From positions 2,666,001 to 2,730,000 of the forward strand of contig NZ_CP010776.1 in NCBI RefSeq assembly GCF_001577755.1: a stretch of DNA of 64,000 nt. Reading direction: 5' to 3'. The notes under the pieces were generated by a model. It was not told the origin of the DNA and did no database searches. It saw nothing but the letters and a program-made list of their open reading frames with translations. Numbering within the stretch: the first letter of the stretch is position 1; the number at the start of each line of letters is the position of its first letter. Below, in pieces: positions 17,185-25,986 of the stretch. This DNA comes from Rufibacter sp. DG15C (GTDB taxonomy: Bacteria > Bacteroidota > Bacteroidia > Cytophagales > Hymenobacteraceae). Position numbers and translations under genes: made by a program.

Positions 17185-18444
17185 GTTTTTTCTTAAATAA
17201 GCCTTTGCTTCCTTTTCAGAGTCTGACTTTTTATTAGCAAGCTTCAATACAGTTTCATAATACTGTTTGGCCTGCTTCACATTCTTTTCCTTTTCACTTA
17301 TTCTAGCTAAGTTCACAAATGATGCGATATAGTAGCCAGACTCTTGTTCGCCGCTCTGCTCAGCAAAGCTAATGCATTGTTTGTAATAGTCCTTGGCAGC
17401 TGTGAAGTCTTTATATTTGTTTTGATAAATATAAGCCAAGTAAAAGCTGGCATACCGTCCACTGATAGACTCATAGCCAAACGTCTTCTTTTTAACTTTA
17501 TCTAGGATAGCCATAGAGGTTGATTCCACCGCCGGGAAATTGCCCTGAGTGAATGCCATACGCGCGAAGAACCGTTGGAAGTAGGGGTTATCTGGATAGG
17601 TGGCTGCTAGGTATTGGGCTAGAGACATGGCTGCTGCATCATTTTTGGCATCGTTGGCATAAATCTTCATCAAAAAGAACTTGGACTCCGTGCCGGTGTA
17701 GAAGCCATTGAAAGCCACTTGTTGTAATTGACGCAGACCTAAAGCTTTGTTTCCATTAGGGAAGAAAAGGAGCACAGGGCGTAATAGCTTATAATTTTCC
17801 TTAATCCAGACGGCATAGTAATTAAACAAGCCTTCCCCAAACAGGAACTCATCACTTAGCCCATTTGCTTTTCTGCTTTTCTGCAGGTAGTCCAGGGCGC
17901 GGTTACTCATAATGGCTGCTTTACGCCAGTTCTTGCGCTCTGCCTGCAGGCGTGCGCCAAACCCGTTTGCCGCTGAAAGGAAGAAGGCCGCCTCCAGGTT
18001 ATTCTTGTCTACGTCGTAGAGGTTCTCAGCAAACGTAATGGTAGAATCCATGTAGGCCATGAACGTGGCATCATACCGTGTGTCTCGTATATTAGAGGGC
18101 ACCATCTTCCACCAATTGCTTAACCCCAGCAGGAAATAGGGCATAGGATGTTTAGGATACCGGCGTCTCAAAGACTTGAACTGCTTCTCAGCGGTTTCAA
18201 ACTTGAAGTTGTACATGTTGTCTACCGCACCACCCAGCTCGTTTTTGATGTCCTCATTCAGCAAAAGCCACCCTTTGATGTTCAAGGCCTGCGGAAGCAC
18301 TTCTACAGAGTCCAACATGATTGAGCGCTTCAAAGAGTCCAAAAGTTCTTGGTCTATCTGCTGTTGCTTGGTGGTGTCCTGAATTTGCGCAAACGCTGTA
18401 GAAATACAGAAGAAGGGCAACAGGAAGAAAAAAATCTTTTTCAT
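17170..18444 (-). CDS. TPR-repeat protein with signal peptide
   Basis: A 424-residue exported protein. MKKIFFFLLPFFCISTAFAQ is a clear Sec signal with an AFA-Q cleavage site. Tetratricopeptide-like helical pairs follow throughout: MYNFKFETAEKQFKSLRRRY near residue 75, a hydrophobic YFLLGLSNWWKMV, SFYLAYIYQNKYKDFTAAKD and ASFVNLARISEKEKNVKQAK near the end. No catalytic motif is visible, so a periplasmic scaffold or load-bearing role is likely. It is a single-gene transcript, with its terminator overlapping the stop codon. Base composition is core-like. A promoter-like box lies at 18592-18599 within a repeat copy. Confidence 0.85.
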   Translation of the reverse strand: MKKIFFFLLPFFCISTAFAQIQDTTKQQQIDQELLDSLKRSIMLDSVEVLPQALNIKGWLLLNEDIKNELGGAVDNMYNFKFETAEKQFKSLRRRYPKHPMPYFLLGLSNWWKMVPSNIRDTRYDATFMAYMDSTITFAENLYDVDKNNLEAAFFLSAANGFGARLQAERKNWRKAAIMSNRALDYLQKSRKANGLSDEFLFGEGLFNYYAVWIKENYKLLRPVLLFFPNGNKALGLRQLQQVAFNGFYTGTESKFFLMKIYANDAKNDAAAMSLAQYLAATYPDNPYFQRFFARMAFTQGNFPAVESTSMAILDKVKKKTFGYESISGRYASFYLAYIYQNKYKDFTAAKDYYKQCISFAEQSGEQESGYYIASFVNLARISEKEKNVKQAKQYYETVLKLANKKSDSEKEAKAYLRKNRRVM

Positions 18445-18453
18445 TCAATTTCT

Positions 18454-18472
18454 CGAAAACAGGCCAAAAACG
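18454..18472. repeat. Half copy of the TTTTTGGCCTG inverted repeat
   Basis: Only the right arm, AAAACAGGCCAAAAACG, is present, 10 bases upstream of the TPR gene start. The left arm is missing, replaced by the start of the coding region. Confidence 0.65.
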
Positions 18473-18573
18473 GTTAGCTGACCCGCCAATGTAAAGGGTT
18501 TAGGGTAAAACGTTTGCGTTCCCACAACAAGTACATGTCAAACTAGGTTTCATACCGATGTCTTGGCTAGAAT

Positions 18574-18610
18574 GTTTTTCGCTTGTTTTGGCAAAAGTAG
18601 GCCAAAAACG
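18574..18610. repeat. TTTTTGGCCTG inverted repeat, copy 1
   Basis: Arms GTTTTTCGCTTG and TAGGCCAAAAACG with a degenerate centre. It lies between two divergent genes, unlike most copies. A minus-strand promoter-like CAAAAGTA falls inside it. Confidence 0.65.
18592..18599 (-). promoter_or_regulatory. Possible -7 box for the TPR gene
   Basis: On the minus strand the sequence reads TACTTTTG, matching the Bacteroidota TAnnTTTG consensus, about 150 bases before the TPR start. It overlaps a repeat copy. Support is from the match alone. Confidence 0.35.
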
Positions 18611-18711
18611 GGATTCGCTATTACAGTACTTAGTTAAATGCAATTATACTTATGGGGTTGGTGCAAAAATCTACTTTCAGTTAGTGTTGGTCCCATATTA
18701 AATTAAGCCTT

Positions 18712-18719
18712 TACCTTTG
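18712..18719 (+). promoter_or_regulatory. -7 promoter box for the M42 peptidase gene
   Basis: TACCTTTG matches TAnnTTTG exactly, 21 bases before the ATG. A TTG at 18687-18689, 22 bases upstream, can serve as the -33 element. The 5' leader would be very short. Confidence 0.6.
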
Positions 18720-18740
18720 ATATAGTAATCACAACACCAT

Positions 18741-19655
18741 ATGAAACTACTCAAACAGCTTTGTCAGATACATGCGCCCTCTGGGAACGAAGTGCAAATG
18801 AAGGAATTCTTGTTACGCTATTTACAAGAGAACCAACAGCAATGGAAGGTACAACCCCAGCTCATGCATGGGAAAGGTTTTCAGGATTGCCTGTTGTTGG
18901 TATTCGGGAAGCCACGGACGGTCATCTTTGCGCACATGGATTCCATTGGGTTCATGGTCCGGTACGGCAAGCAATTGATTAGAATCGGCGGGCCGGTTCT
19001 GGAGGATGGAACTACCTTGGTGGGGGAGGACAGCCAAGGCAAAATTGAATGCACCCTCAGGGTAGACGAAGAAGAGCACCAACTCACCTATGAGTTTGAG
19101 CGGGAGATTGAGCGCGGCACCGAACTGGTGTTTAAATGCGATTACAGGGAGACAGAAGAAACTGTGCAATCCTGCTACCTAGATAATAGGCTAGGCGTCT
19201 GGAGTGCTTTGCAGGTGGCCAAAACGCTGGAAGACGGTGTTATTGCCTTCGGGTGCTGGGAAGAGACCGGTGGTGGATCTGTGGGTTACCTGGCCAAGTA
19301 CATCCATGAGCAATTTGGCGTGACGCAGGCACTAGTAGCAGACATCACGTGGGTTACCGAAGGTGTGCAGGCTGGGCATGGCGTTGCCATTTCACTCAGG
19401 GACTCTTTGATTCCGCGCCGAAGCTTTGTGCAGAAGATTATTCAGATAGCCAAAGAGGCGCAGATTCCATTCCAAATAGAGGTAGAGGACGCCGGTGGCT
19501 CAGACGGCAAAGAACTACAGCGCGGGGACATTCCCTGGGATTGGTGCTTTATAGGCGCGCCAGAAGACCATGTGCATTCGCCTAATGAGCTAGTCCACAA
19601 GCATGACATTCAGGCGATGGTAGATTTGTATAAGGTTTTGATGAAGAGGCTTTAA
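18741..19655 (+). CDS. M42-family metallo-aminopeptidase-like protein
   Basis: A 304-residue cytosolic enzyme of the glutamyl-aminopeptidase/endoglucanase M family. Metal ligands are visible in order: VIFAHMDSIGF (His and Asp), CYLDNRLGVW (bridging Asp), CWEETGGGS (catalytic Glu and ligand Glu), VADITWV (Asp) and EDHVHSPNELVHKHDI (last His). It is slightly shorter than the usual 340-360 residues, with a compact PDZ-like insert. Such enzymes remove N-terminal residues from short peptides. It is monocistronic with its own promoter. Confidence 0.88.
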   Translation: MKLLKQLCQIHAPSGNEVQMKEFLLRYLQENQQQWKVQPQLMHGKGFQDCLLLVFGKPRTVIFAHMDSIGFMVRYGKQLIRIGGPVLEDGTTLVGEDSQGKIECTLRVDEEEHQLTYEFEREIERGTELVFKCDYRETEETVQSCYLDNRLGVWSALQVAKTLEDGVIAFGCWEETGGGSVGYLAKYIHEQFGVTQALVADITWVTEGVQAGHGVAISLRDSLIPRRSFVQKIIQIAKEAQIPFQIEVEDAGGSDGKELQRGDIPWDWCFIGAPEDHVHSPNELVHKHDIQAMVDLYKVLMKRL

Positions 19656-19707
19656 GATTGTTTTTTAGTTTGAGAGGAGTAAGTGGTTTTTAGGTGAAAG
19701 TAGAACG

Positions 19708-20343
19708 CTATTTTCTCTCAAGCTTCTTTACCGGATTGCCAATATAAACTCCTGCCTCTATTATATCTTTAACTACTACACCGCCCATTCCAATTGTAAC
19801 ATTTTCACATATTTTAATTCCTTGTTTTACTGCTGTTTTAGTTCCAAAATAAACACAATCACCGAATTCACAATTGCCACTAATATTGGCAGCTGGAGCC
19901 GTAGTGAAATAGTTTCCAATCTCGCAATCATGGCCAATGGTAGTGTTTAGATTTAAATGCGCATGCTTGCCAATTCTTATGTTACAAGTGAGTATGGTGC
20001 CAGCTGTCACTACACTTCCCTCTCCAATTTCAACCCATTGAGAAATCACAGCTGAAGGGTGGATAATGGTTGCGTAAGTGGTACTAGAAGGTAAGTTTTC
20101 TACAATCTTTTTCCTAGCCAATGGGTCTCCTACAGCAACCACAACATCATATAATACAGGATTGAATTTTGATTCAGGAATCACCTCAATGCCCAGTATC
20201 CGGGGTTCATTATAGAATTCATCATTAACCATAAAACATGCAACGTCTTCTATTTTCAGATTCTTAGCAGATATACTATCTATTAGACAGCATAGTACTT
20301 CTCTACCAAATCCACCTGTTCCAACTATGCAAATTTTTTTCAT
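19708..20343 (-). CDS. NeuD/PglD-type sugar O/N-acetyltransferase
   Basis: A 211-residue protein. An N-terminal Rossmann-like domain (KKICIVGTGGFGREVLCCLID) is followed by a left-handed beta-helix of hexapeptide repeats such as IGEGSVVTAGTILTCNIRIG, IGHDCEIGNYFTTAPAANIS and VTIGMGGVVVKDIIEAGVY. The His of TTIGHDCEIG is the expected catalytic base. This family acetylates sialic acid or bacillosamine precursors. No sialic-acid genes are nearby. It stands alone with AT-richer codons than its neighbours, suggesting a remnant or transferred glycan gene. Confidence 0.88.
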   Translation of the reverse strand: MKKICIVGTGGFGREVLCCLIDSISAKNLKIEDVACFMVNDEFYNEPRILGIEVIPESKFNPVLYDVVVAVGDPLARKKIVENLPSSTTYATIIHPSAVISQWVEIGEGSVVTAGTILTCNIRIGKHAHLNLNTTIGHDCEIGNYFTTAPAANISGNCEFGDCVYFGTKTAVKQGIKICENVTIGMGGVVVKDIIEAGVYIGNPVKKLERK

Positions 20344-20933
20344 TTGAGTTAAGTCAAAAAAATTTTTTTGATTTTAAGGTCTGTTTTCATTAACCCAGGA
20401 GTCAATCGTGCACCATTGCTTAAGGTTAAAGGAAACTTCATTTTACTAAAAGAATCCATTAATCTACAATAGTGCATCGAAGGATACAATTTCACACCGA
20501 ATTTAAGAAATTCTACCTTGCTCCAAACCTGGAATTGGGTAAATATAAATAAGGTTCAAGGAATAACAAGTATATGTGCCTTTAAAGACAATCCTAATTA
20601 TATGTTACAGTTAAGGATCTAATATAGAGAATATTTGTTTTTTAGTGGAGAAGCCTTAGCTTGCACAACAGACATAACTAGTGTCTGGCGTCAATTTTAC
20701 CAGTATCACTGCTAATGATTTGATTGCACAAGCCGATTGAAGGTTCTCCGGTTTTTCTGTTTTTGGCCTGTTTTCCAGAAAACAGGCCAAAAACGACTCA
20801 GAGCAAGAACAAGCTCTAAGTAGAAACCCAAGAGACAGGCACGAGAAGGAGGAAAGTTAGGCCATTGGCAGGGAAGAAACAGCTTACGCGTACGCTTACC
20901 AATACCTTTTACTAACAAACAAACCAATTCTCT
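20344..20933 (+). other. 590-base spacer without a gene
   Basis: Apart from one repeat copy at 20759-20795 I see no gene, tRNA or clear terminator here. The left two thirds are AT-rich like the NeuD gene, and the last 150 bases have core composition. An open frame on the minus strand (20712-21038) runs into the pyrophosphatase gene and is a shadow. Confidence 0.55.
20759..20795. repeat. TTTTTGGCCTG inverted repeat, copy 2
   Basis: The cleanest copy: GTTTTTGGCCTGTTTTC pairs perfectly with GAAAACAGGCCAAAAAC around a short CA centre. It lies 139 bases before the pyrophosphatase gene and is not close to any 3' end. Confidence 0.8.
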
Positions 20934-23180
20934 ATGCAGACCATTCTTTACGCGATTCCCGCTTTTGGCCTGCTGGCACTTTTGTACACCGCCGTCAAAT
21001 CGGCGTGGGTGAGCAAGCAAGACGCCGGCAATGAGCACATGAGCACCATTGCCCGCTACATTGCAGAGGGCGCCATGGCCTTCCTCAAGGCCGAATACAA
21101 AGTCCTCACCTATTTTGTCATTATCGCCTCGCTCTTCCTGTTTTACCTAGGCTACGTGAGCGAGAAGTCTTCGCCGCTTATTGTCCTGGCCTTCATCATC
21201 GGCGCTTTTTTCTCGGCTCTGGCCGGTTTCATAGGCATGCGCATTGCCACCAAGGCCAACGTGCGCACGGCGCAGGCGGCGCGTACCAGCTTGTCCAAGG
21301 CCCTTGATGTATCCTTTGGCGGCGGTGCCGTGATGGGTATGGGCGTGGCTGGTTTGGCCGTGCTAGGCTTAGGCTCGCTATTCATCGCCTTCTATTACTA
21401 TTTTGTGCAGCAGCATGGCGCCAGTGCCAGCAGTGAGGAGATGGAGCGCGCCTTAGAGGTGCTGACCGGTTTCTCCTTGGGTGCTGAAAGTATTGCCCTC
21501 TTCGCCCGCGTGGGCGGTGGCATCTACACCAAGGCCGCCGACGTGGGGGCTGACCTGGTAGGGAAAGTTGAAGCCGGCATCCCCGAGGATGACCCAAGAA
21601 ACCCTGCTACCATCGCCGACAACGTAGGCGATAACGTGGGTGACGTGGCCGGTATGGGCGCCGACTTGTTCGGGTCCTACGTGGCGACCATCCTGGCGAC
21701 CATGGTGCTGGGCCGCGAGATTACCGTAACCGATAACTTCGGGGGATTGTCTCCCATCATCCTTCCCATGCTCATTGCGGGTCTGGGAATTATCTTCTCC
21801 ATGATAGGCACCCTGTTTGTGCGCGTGAAAGAGGGCGGAAACGTGCAGGCGGCCCTCAACATGGGCAACTGGTCAAGTGTGATATTAACCGCCATCGCCT
21901 CTTATTTTGTGGTGGACTGGATGTTGCCAGAGCGTCTAAGCCTGCGTGGCTTTGAGTTCACTGACATGGATGTGTTCTATGCCATCATCATCGGTCTGAT
22001 TGTAGGAACCCTCATTTCTCTTATTACCGAGTATTTCACGGCCATGGGCCGGAAGCCGGTAAACTCCATTGTGCAACAATCCTCTACGGGTGCGGCTACC
22101 AACATTATTGCCGGTCTGAGCGTGGGTATGATGAGTACCTGTCTGCCTATCATTGTGTTGGCTGCGGGTATCGTCTTCTCCTATGCCATGGCTGGGATTT
22201 ATGGCGTAGCCATTGCCGCTGCCGGGATGATGGCAACCACCGCCATGCAGCTGGCCATTGACGCCTTCGGACCTATTGCAGACAACGCCGGTGGTATTGC
22301 TGAGATGAGCGAGTTGCCCAAAGAAGTACGCGAGCGCACCGATATCCTGGACGCCGTAGGAAACACCACAGCCGCCACCGGTAAAGGATTTGCCATCGCT
22401 TCTGCGGCCTTAACATCGTTGGCCTTATTTGCGGCCTTTGTGGGCATCTCGGGCATCAGTTCTATTGACTTGTACAAAGCGCCGGTGTTGGCCGGTCTGT
22501 TCATTGGCGGGATGATTCCGTTTGTTTTCTCAGCCTTGGCCATCAGTGCCGTGGGTAGGGCGGCCATGGCCATGGTGCACGAGGTGCGCCGTCAGTTCAG
22601 GGAGATTCCAGGCATCATGGAAGGAACCGGCAAGCCCGAGTATGACAAGTGCGTGGCCATCTCCACCAAAGCAGCCCTCCGTGAAATGATGTTGCCAGGC
22701 GCCATCGCCCTTATTGTTCCCTTGATTATCGGTTTTGGACTGCGTGGCGTGTTTGAGGAAGTGTCCAGCGCTGAAATCTTAGGTGGCGTTCTGGCAGGCG
22801 TAACCGTTTCTGGGGTCTTGATGGCCCTGTTTCAGTCCAACGCCGGCGGTGCATGGGACAACGCGAAGAAGTCGTTTGAGAAAGGCGTGATGATTAATGG
22901 CGTGATGGAGTACAAAGGCTCAGAGGCGCACAAGGCATCTGTAACCGGTGACACCGTGGGTGACCCGTTTAAAGACACCTCGGGCCCTTCCATGAACATC
23001 TTGATTAAGTTGATGTCCATTGTGTCTTTGGTGATTGCCCCGCACATTGCCGTACGTGACACTGCCGCACCTGCGCCTGAGAACCGCATAGACACTACAG
23101 AAACTACCGGTCAACTGCCTAAGGTAGACGCTGAGAAGACAATTGACTACAAAGCGCCCGCTGCTCCGGTAAAAGGCTAA
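20934..23180 (+). CDS. hppA: Membrane-bound ion-pumping pyrophosphatase
   Basis: A 748-residue, 16-helix inner-membrane enzyme that couples pyrophosphate hydrolysis to H+ or Na+ transport. The substrate site is plain: [20 protein letters not shown] and [20 protein letters not shown], with [15 protein letters not shown] and [19 protein letters not shown] further on. [12 protein letters not shown] has Ala where K+-independent enzymes have Lys, which marks the K+-dependent class. Whether it pumps Na+ or H+ is not settled by eye. A low-complexity acidic/proline tail of about 40 residues follows the last helix. A near-match -7 box, TACCTTTT, lies at 20904-20911. Confidence 0.96.
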   Translation: MQTILYAIPAFGLLALLYTAVKSAWVSKQDAGNEHMSTIARYIAEGAMAFLKAEYKVLTYFVIIASLFLFYLGYVSEKSSPLIVLAFIIGAFFSALAGFIGMRIATKANVRTAQAARTSLSKALDVSFGGGAVMGMGVAGLAVLGLGSLFIAFYYYFVQQHGASASSEEMERALEVLTGFSLGAESIALFARVGGGIYTKAADVGADLVGKVEAGIPEDDPRNPATIADNVGDNVGDVAGMGADLFGSYVATILATMVLGREITVTDNFGGLSPIILPMLIAGLGIIFSMIGTLFVRVKEGGNVQAALNMGNWSSVILTAIASYFVVDWMLPERLSLRGFEFTDMDVFYAIIIGLIVGTLISLITEYFTAMGRKPVNSIVQQSSTGAATNIIAGLSVGMMSTCLPIIVLAAGIVFSYAMAGIYGVAIAAAGMMATTAMQLAIDAFGPIADNAGGIAEMSELPKEVRERTDILDAVGNTTAATGKGFAIASAALTSLALFAAFVGISGISSIDLYKAPVLAGLFIGGMIPFVFSALAISAVGRAAMAMVHEVRRQFREIPGIMEGTGKPEYDKCVAISTKAALREMMLPGAIALIVPLIIGFGLRGVFEEVSSAEILGGVLAGVTVSGVLMALFQSNAGGAWDNAKKSFEKGVMINGVMEYKGSEAHKASVTGDTVGDPFKDTSGPSMNILIKLMSIVSLVIAPHIAVRDTAAPAPENRIDTTETTGQLPKVDAEKTIDYKAPAAPVKG

Positions 23181-23204
23181 GCCTCTGCCGGTCACGGTCC
23201 CCGT

Positions 23205-23236
23205 AAAAAGCCCTTTTCCCTAGAAGAGGGCTTTTT
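23205..23236 (+). terminator. Terminator after hppA
   Basis: AAAAAGCCCTTTTC pairs with GAAGAGGGCTTTTT with minor mismatches, 25 bases after the stop. It ends in a T5 run and TGCTTTT. Confidence 0.85.
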
Positions 23237-23290
23237 GCTTTTATATTCAAGCGGTTTTCCCCATTTTTGAATTCGTCTTTCGTTACCGCA

Positions 23291-23827
23291 ATGCACCAGC
23301 CCATCACCATCCACGATAAACAGTTCAGTCTTTACATACCAGAGCGCCGCATCCAACATAGCGTAGAAGTGGTAGCCGCCCGTATCAGCCATGACTACCG
23401 GGGAAAACAGCCCTTATTTTTGGCGGTTCTCAACGGTTCTTTCATGTTCGCCTCAGACCTCATGAAGGAGATGAGCATTCCGTGTGAGATATCCTTCATC
23501 AAGCTGTCTTCTTATGCAGACATGAAAAGCACGGGCAAGGTCAAAGAAATTATGGGTCTGAACCAGGACATTGAAGGGCGCCATGTGGTAATAGTAGAGG
23601 ACATTGTGGACACTGGGAATACCATTGCCGGCCTGCTGCCGCAGTTGCGTGAGAAAGGCGTAGCCTCCGTTGAAGTGGCTACCATGCTCATCAAGCCCGA
23701 GTGCCTGGAGCACAACCTCTCCATCAAGTACCCGGCCATCTCGGTGCCCGGCGAGTTTGTGGTGGGCTACGGCTTGGATTACAACGGCTTGGGACGTAAC
23801 CTTAGAGACATCTATAAAGTAATGTAG
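23291..23827 (+). CDS. hpt: Hypoxanthine phosphoribosyltransferase
   Basis: A 178-residue purine-salvage enzyme that joins hypoxanthine or guanine to PRPP to give IMP or GMP. The PRPP motif is VVIVEDIVDTGNTIAGLLPQL. PLFLAVLNGSFMFASDLMKE is the pyrophosphate loop, and SSYADMKSTGKVKEI the flexible catalytic loop. FVVGYGLDYNGLGRNL near the end is the base-binding region. The frame opens at a TTG at 23267, but the ATG at 23291 gives the normal family length. Adenylate kinase follows, separated by a repeat copy. Confidence 0.93.
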   Translation: MHQPITIHDKQFSLYIPERRIQHSVEVVAARISHDYRGKQPLFLAVLNGSFMFASDLMKEMSIPCEISFIKLSSYADMKSTGKVKEIMGLNQDIEGRHVVIVEDIVDTGNTIAGLLPQLREKGVASVEVATMLIKPECLEHNLSIKYPAISVPGEFVVGYGLDYNGLGRNLRDIYKVM

Positions 23828-23841
23828 CGTCTAAAGCCTTC

Positions 23842-23879
23842 CGTTTTTGGCCTGTTTTCCAGAAATCAGACCAAAAACG
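23842..23879. repeat. TTTTTGGCCTG inverted repeat, copy 3
   Basis: Arms CGTTTTTGGCCTGTTTTC and GAAATCAGACCAAAAACG, starting 15 bases after the hpt stop. No other terminator is visible for hpt. Confidence 0.8.
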
Positions 23880-23935
23880 CGAGCCCCCTGCCAGGAACTC
23901 TTCCAATAGTCCTGTGGTTTGCAAGATTTAATTCT

Positions 23936-23943
23936 TATTTTTG
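23936..23943 (+). promoter_or_regulatory. -7 promoter box for adk
   Basis: TATTTTTG fits TAnnTTTG, 22 bases before the adk ATG. The nearest TTTG upstream (23918-23921) is closer than usual for a -33 element. Confidence 0.45.
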
Positions 23944-23965
23944 CTCTTTCTCTACCAATCAACAC

Positions 23966-24547
23966 ATGCTGAACATCGTACTATTTGGTCCTCCAGGTGC
24001 AGGCAAAGGCACACAAAGCCAGAAACTGATTGAAAAGTATCAGCTTATCCACCTGTCTACTGGTGATTTGCTGCGCTCTGAAATCGCGCAAGGCACCCAA
24101 TTGGGTCTTCAGGCGAAGAAACTCATGGATGAGGGCCTCTTGGTGCCAGATGAAGTGGTGATTGGCATGATTGAAAGCAAAATAGCGGACAACCGCACCG
24201 CTGCCGGTTTCATCTTTGACGGCTTTCCGCGCACTGTGCCCCAGGCCGAAGCGCTGGACCAACTGTTGCAGAAATACGACCAGGGCATTAGCTGCATGAT
24301 TGCCCTGCAGGTAGACGAAGAGGAATTGACCAAGCGTCTGTTGCTGCGTGGCCAGACCTCGGGTAGACCAGATGACGCAGATGAGACCCTCATCAGAAAG
24401 CGGGTGCAGGAATACAACACCAAGACTACTCCCGTGGCAGATTATTACGCCCAGCAAGGCAAGTTCTACGCCGTGGACGGGATTGGTGAGATTGAAGAAA
24501 TCTTCAGCAAAAGCTGTGAAATTATAGAGGCCTGCCAAGTGGCGTAG
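23966..24547 (+). CDS. adk: Adenylate kinase
   Basis: A 193-residue cytosolic enzyme catalysing ATP + AMP to 2 ADP. It has the P-loop FGPPGAGKGTQSQ, STGDLLRSEI (AMP site), GFIFDGFPRTVPQAE and a short LID segment RGQTSGRPDDADETLIRKR without zinc-binding cysteines. This is the short-lid form usual in Bacteroidota. The start is ATG with a -7 box 22 bases upstream. A terminator hairpin follows at 24573-24610. Confidence 0.96.
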   Translation: MLNIVLFGPPGAGKGTQSQKLIEKYQLIHLSTGDLLRSEIAQGTQLGLQAKKLMDEGLLVPDEVVIGMIESKIADNRTAAGFIFDGFPRTVPQAEALDQLLQKYDQGISCMIALQVDEEELTKRLLLRGQTSGRPDDADETLIRKRVQEYNTKTTPVADYYAQQGKFYAVDGIGEIEEIFSKSCEIIEACQVA

Positions 24548-24572
24548 CCTCCTTTTAAATAAACCTATTGTC

Positions 24573-24610
24573 TAAAAACCATCTGGTACTCCAATGCCAG
24601 GTGGTTTTTA
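24573..24610 (+). terminator. Terminator after adk
   Basis: TAAAAACCATCTGG pairs with CCAGGTGGTTTTTA with one G-U pair. The T5 run lies in the 3' arm. Confidence 0.75.
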
Positions 24611-24703
24611 TGTTATTATCTCAAAGGATTGAAATTGCACCACGTAGCTTTTAAAGCAGATTTCAGGAAACGTTGATTATAACAAAGCTGATTTTCTAGG
24701 AGC

Positions 24704-24736
24704 AATTCTTAATTCCTAATTCTTAATTCTTAATTC
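24704..24736 (+). repeat. AATTCTT tandem heptamers in the obgE leader
   Basis: About 4.7 copies of a 7-base unit (AATTCTT, one as AATTCCT) end two bases before the obgE ATG. The tract lies where a leader or ribosome-landing region should be. Confidence 0.75.
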
Positions 24737-24738
24737 AA

Positions 24739-25734
24739 ATGTCGTCATCTAATTTCATCGACTACGTTAAAATATGTTGCCGTTCTGGGCACGGTGGCGC
24801 AGGTTCTGCCCACTTACACCGGGACAAAAAGAACGCCAAAGGCGGGCCTGATGGGGGCGATGGCGGCCGTGGCGGTCATATCATCCTCAAGGGAAATTCT
24901 CAGCTTTGGACCTTATTGCACTTACAGTTCCAAAAACACGTGATTGCCAAGCCAGGCGGTTCTGGTGGTTCCAGCCATTCCACGGGTGCCAACGGTGAAG
25001 ACATTATCTTGGAAGTACCCATTGGTACCATTGCCCGTGACGCGGAGACCGGCGAGATAAAAGCCGAAATCACCGAACACGATCAGGAAATCATCATCAC
25101 CCCCGGCGGAAGAGGAGGCCTGGGCAACGCCCACTTCAAGTCGCCAACCAATCAGACGCCTCGCCACGCCCAACCCGGCGAGCCCGGTCTGGAGGAGTGG
25201 ACCATTTTGGAGTTGAAGTTGCTGGCAGACGTGGGGCTGGTGGGCTTCCCGAACGCCGGTAAATCCACTCTGCTGTCTGTGGTTTCTGCGGCTACGCCGA
25301 AGATTGCCAACTACCCGTTCACCACCTTGGTGCCGAACCTGGGCGTAGTGGCCTACCGCGACTACAAGTCCTTCGTGATGGCCGACATTCCGGGGATTAT
25401 TGAAGGCGCCTCTGAGGGCAAAGGCTTGGGCATACGCTTCCTGAAACACATTGAGCGGAACTCCATTCTTCTGTTCATGATATCCGCGGAGAGCCCGGAC
25501 ATTGCCGCCGAGTACGAGGTATTGGTAAACGAATTACGCACGTTTAACCCAGAACTGTTGCAGAAACAACGCCTTCTGGCCGTGACCAAGTCTGATTTAT
25601 TGGATGAAGAACTGGAAGCCGAAATGCGTGCCACCCTGCCCAAAGACCTTCCGGCCATTTTCATTTCCAGTATGACCAACAAGAACATCATGCAGTTGAA
25701 GGACATGATCTGGAAGGCCTTGCAAGAAGCCTAA
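24739..25734 (+). CDS. obgE: Obg-family GTPase
   Basis: A 331-residue ribosome-associated GTPase. The N-terminal Obg fold is glycine-rich ([54 protein letters not shown]). The G domain shows G1 [13 protein letters not shown]2 [14 protein letters not shown]3 [16 protein letters not shown] and G4 VTKSDL. The C-terminal OCT domain of some relatives is absent, as usual in Bacteroidota. The ATG start follows a tandem heptamer tract, and a copy of the long inverted repeat lies 23 bases after the stop. It is needed for 50S maturation and the stringent response in other bacteria. Confidence 0.95.
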   Translation: MSSSNFIDYVKICCRSGHGGAGSAHLHRDKKNAKGGPDGGDGGRGGHIILKGNSQLWTLLHLQFQKHVIAKPGGSGGSSHSTGANGEDIILEVPIGTIARDAETGEIKAEITEHDQEIIITPGGRGGLGNAHFKSPTNQTPRHAQPGEPGLEEWTILELKLLADVGLVGFPNAGKSTLLSVVSAATPKIANYPFTTLVPNLGVVAYRDYKSFVMADIPGIIEGASEGKGLGIRFLKHIERNSILLFMISAESPDIAAEYEVLVNELRTFNPELLQKQRLLAVTKSDLLDEELEAEMRATLPKDLPAIFISSMTNKNIMQLKDMIWKALQEA

Positions 25735-25756
25735 GCCACATCTATGTTTTAAAAAC

Positions 25757-25804
25757 CTTGTCGTTTTTGGCCTGTTTCCTGGGAAACAGGCCAAAAACGA
25801 CAAG
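25757..25804. repeat. TTTTTGGCCTG inverted repeat, copy 4, with extended stem
   Basis: The core is CGTTTTTGGCCTGTTTCC/GGAAACAGGCCAAAAACG, nearly perfect. Pairing extends outward by five more bases (CTTGT/ACAAG) in unique flanking DNA, and ATTTTATTT follows. It begins 23 bases after the obgE stop and probably works as its terminator. Confidence 0.8.
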
Positions 25805-25813
25805 ATTTTATTT

Positions 25814-25836
25814 GCCTGCCAGCGCAAAAGGCAGGC
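25814..25836. repeat. Small GC-rich hairpin
   Basis: GCCTGCC (25814-25820) pairs with GGCAGGC (25830-25836) around a nine-base loop. No T-run follows. A third GCCTGCC lies at about 25842. The 252-base gap between obgE and grpE holds this, the repeat copy and a TGTCA-gaa-TGACA palindrome at 25889-25901. Confidence 0.45.
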
Positions 25837-25986
25837 ACGGCGCCTGCCAACTCTTCGCCCATAAAACCTTCCTGTTGCAGGAGAATTGTGTCAGAATGAC
25901 AGAATAAAAGGTTTGGCAAAGTAGTTGTCCCTGGTCAGGCACCAACGTGAACGTTTGAATAGAAAATATAATCTGTCAGGATAGAT

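Noticed and set aside
20712-21038. Minus-strand frame across the hppA start
   Set aside because: It crosses the repeat and the antisense of a clear gene; no protein feature.
21152-23195. Several minus-strand open frames opposite hppA
   Set aside because: They are antisense shadows of a GC-rich coding region, with low-complexity Ala/Met/Pro composition.
25889-25901. TGTCA-gaa-TGACA palindrome as an operator before grpE
   Set aside because: It is too short, about 85 bases upstream of the start, and not near a promoter box; chance is likely.
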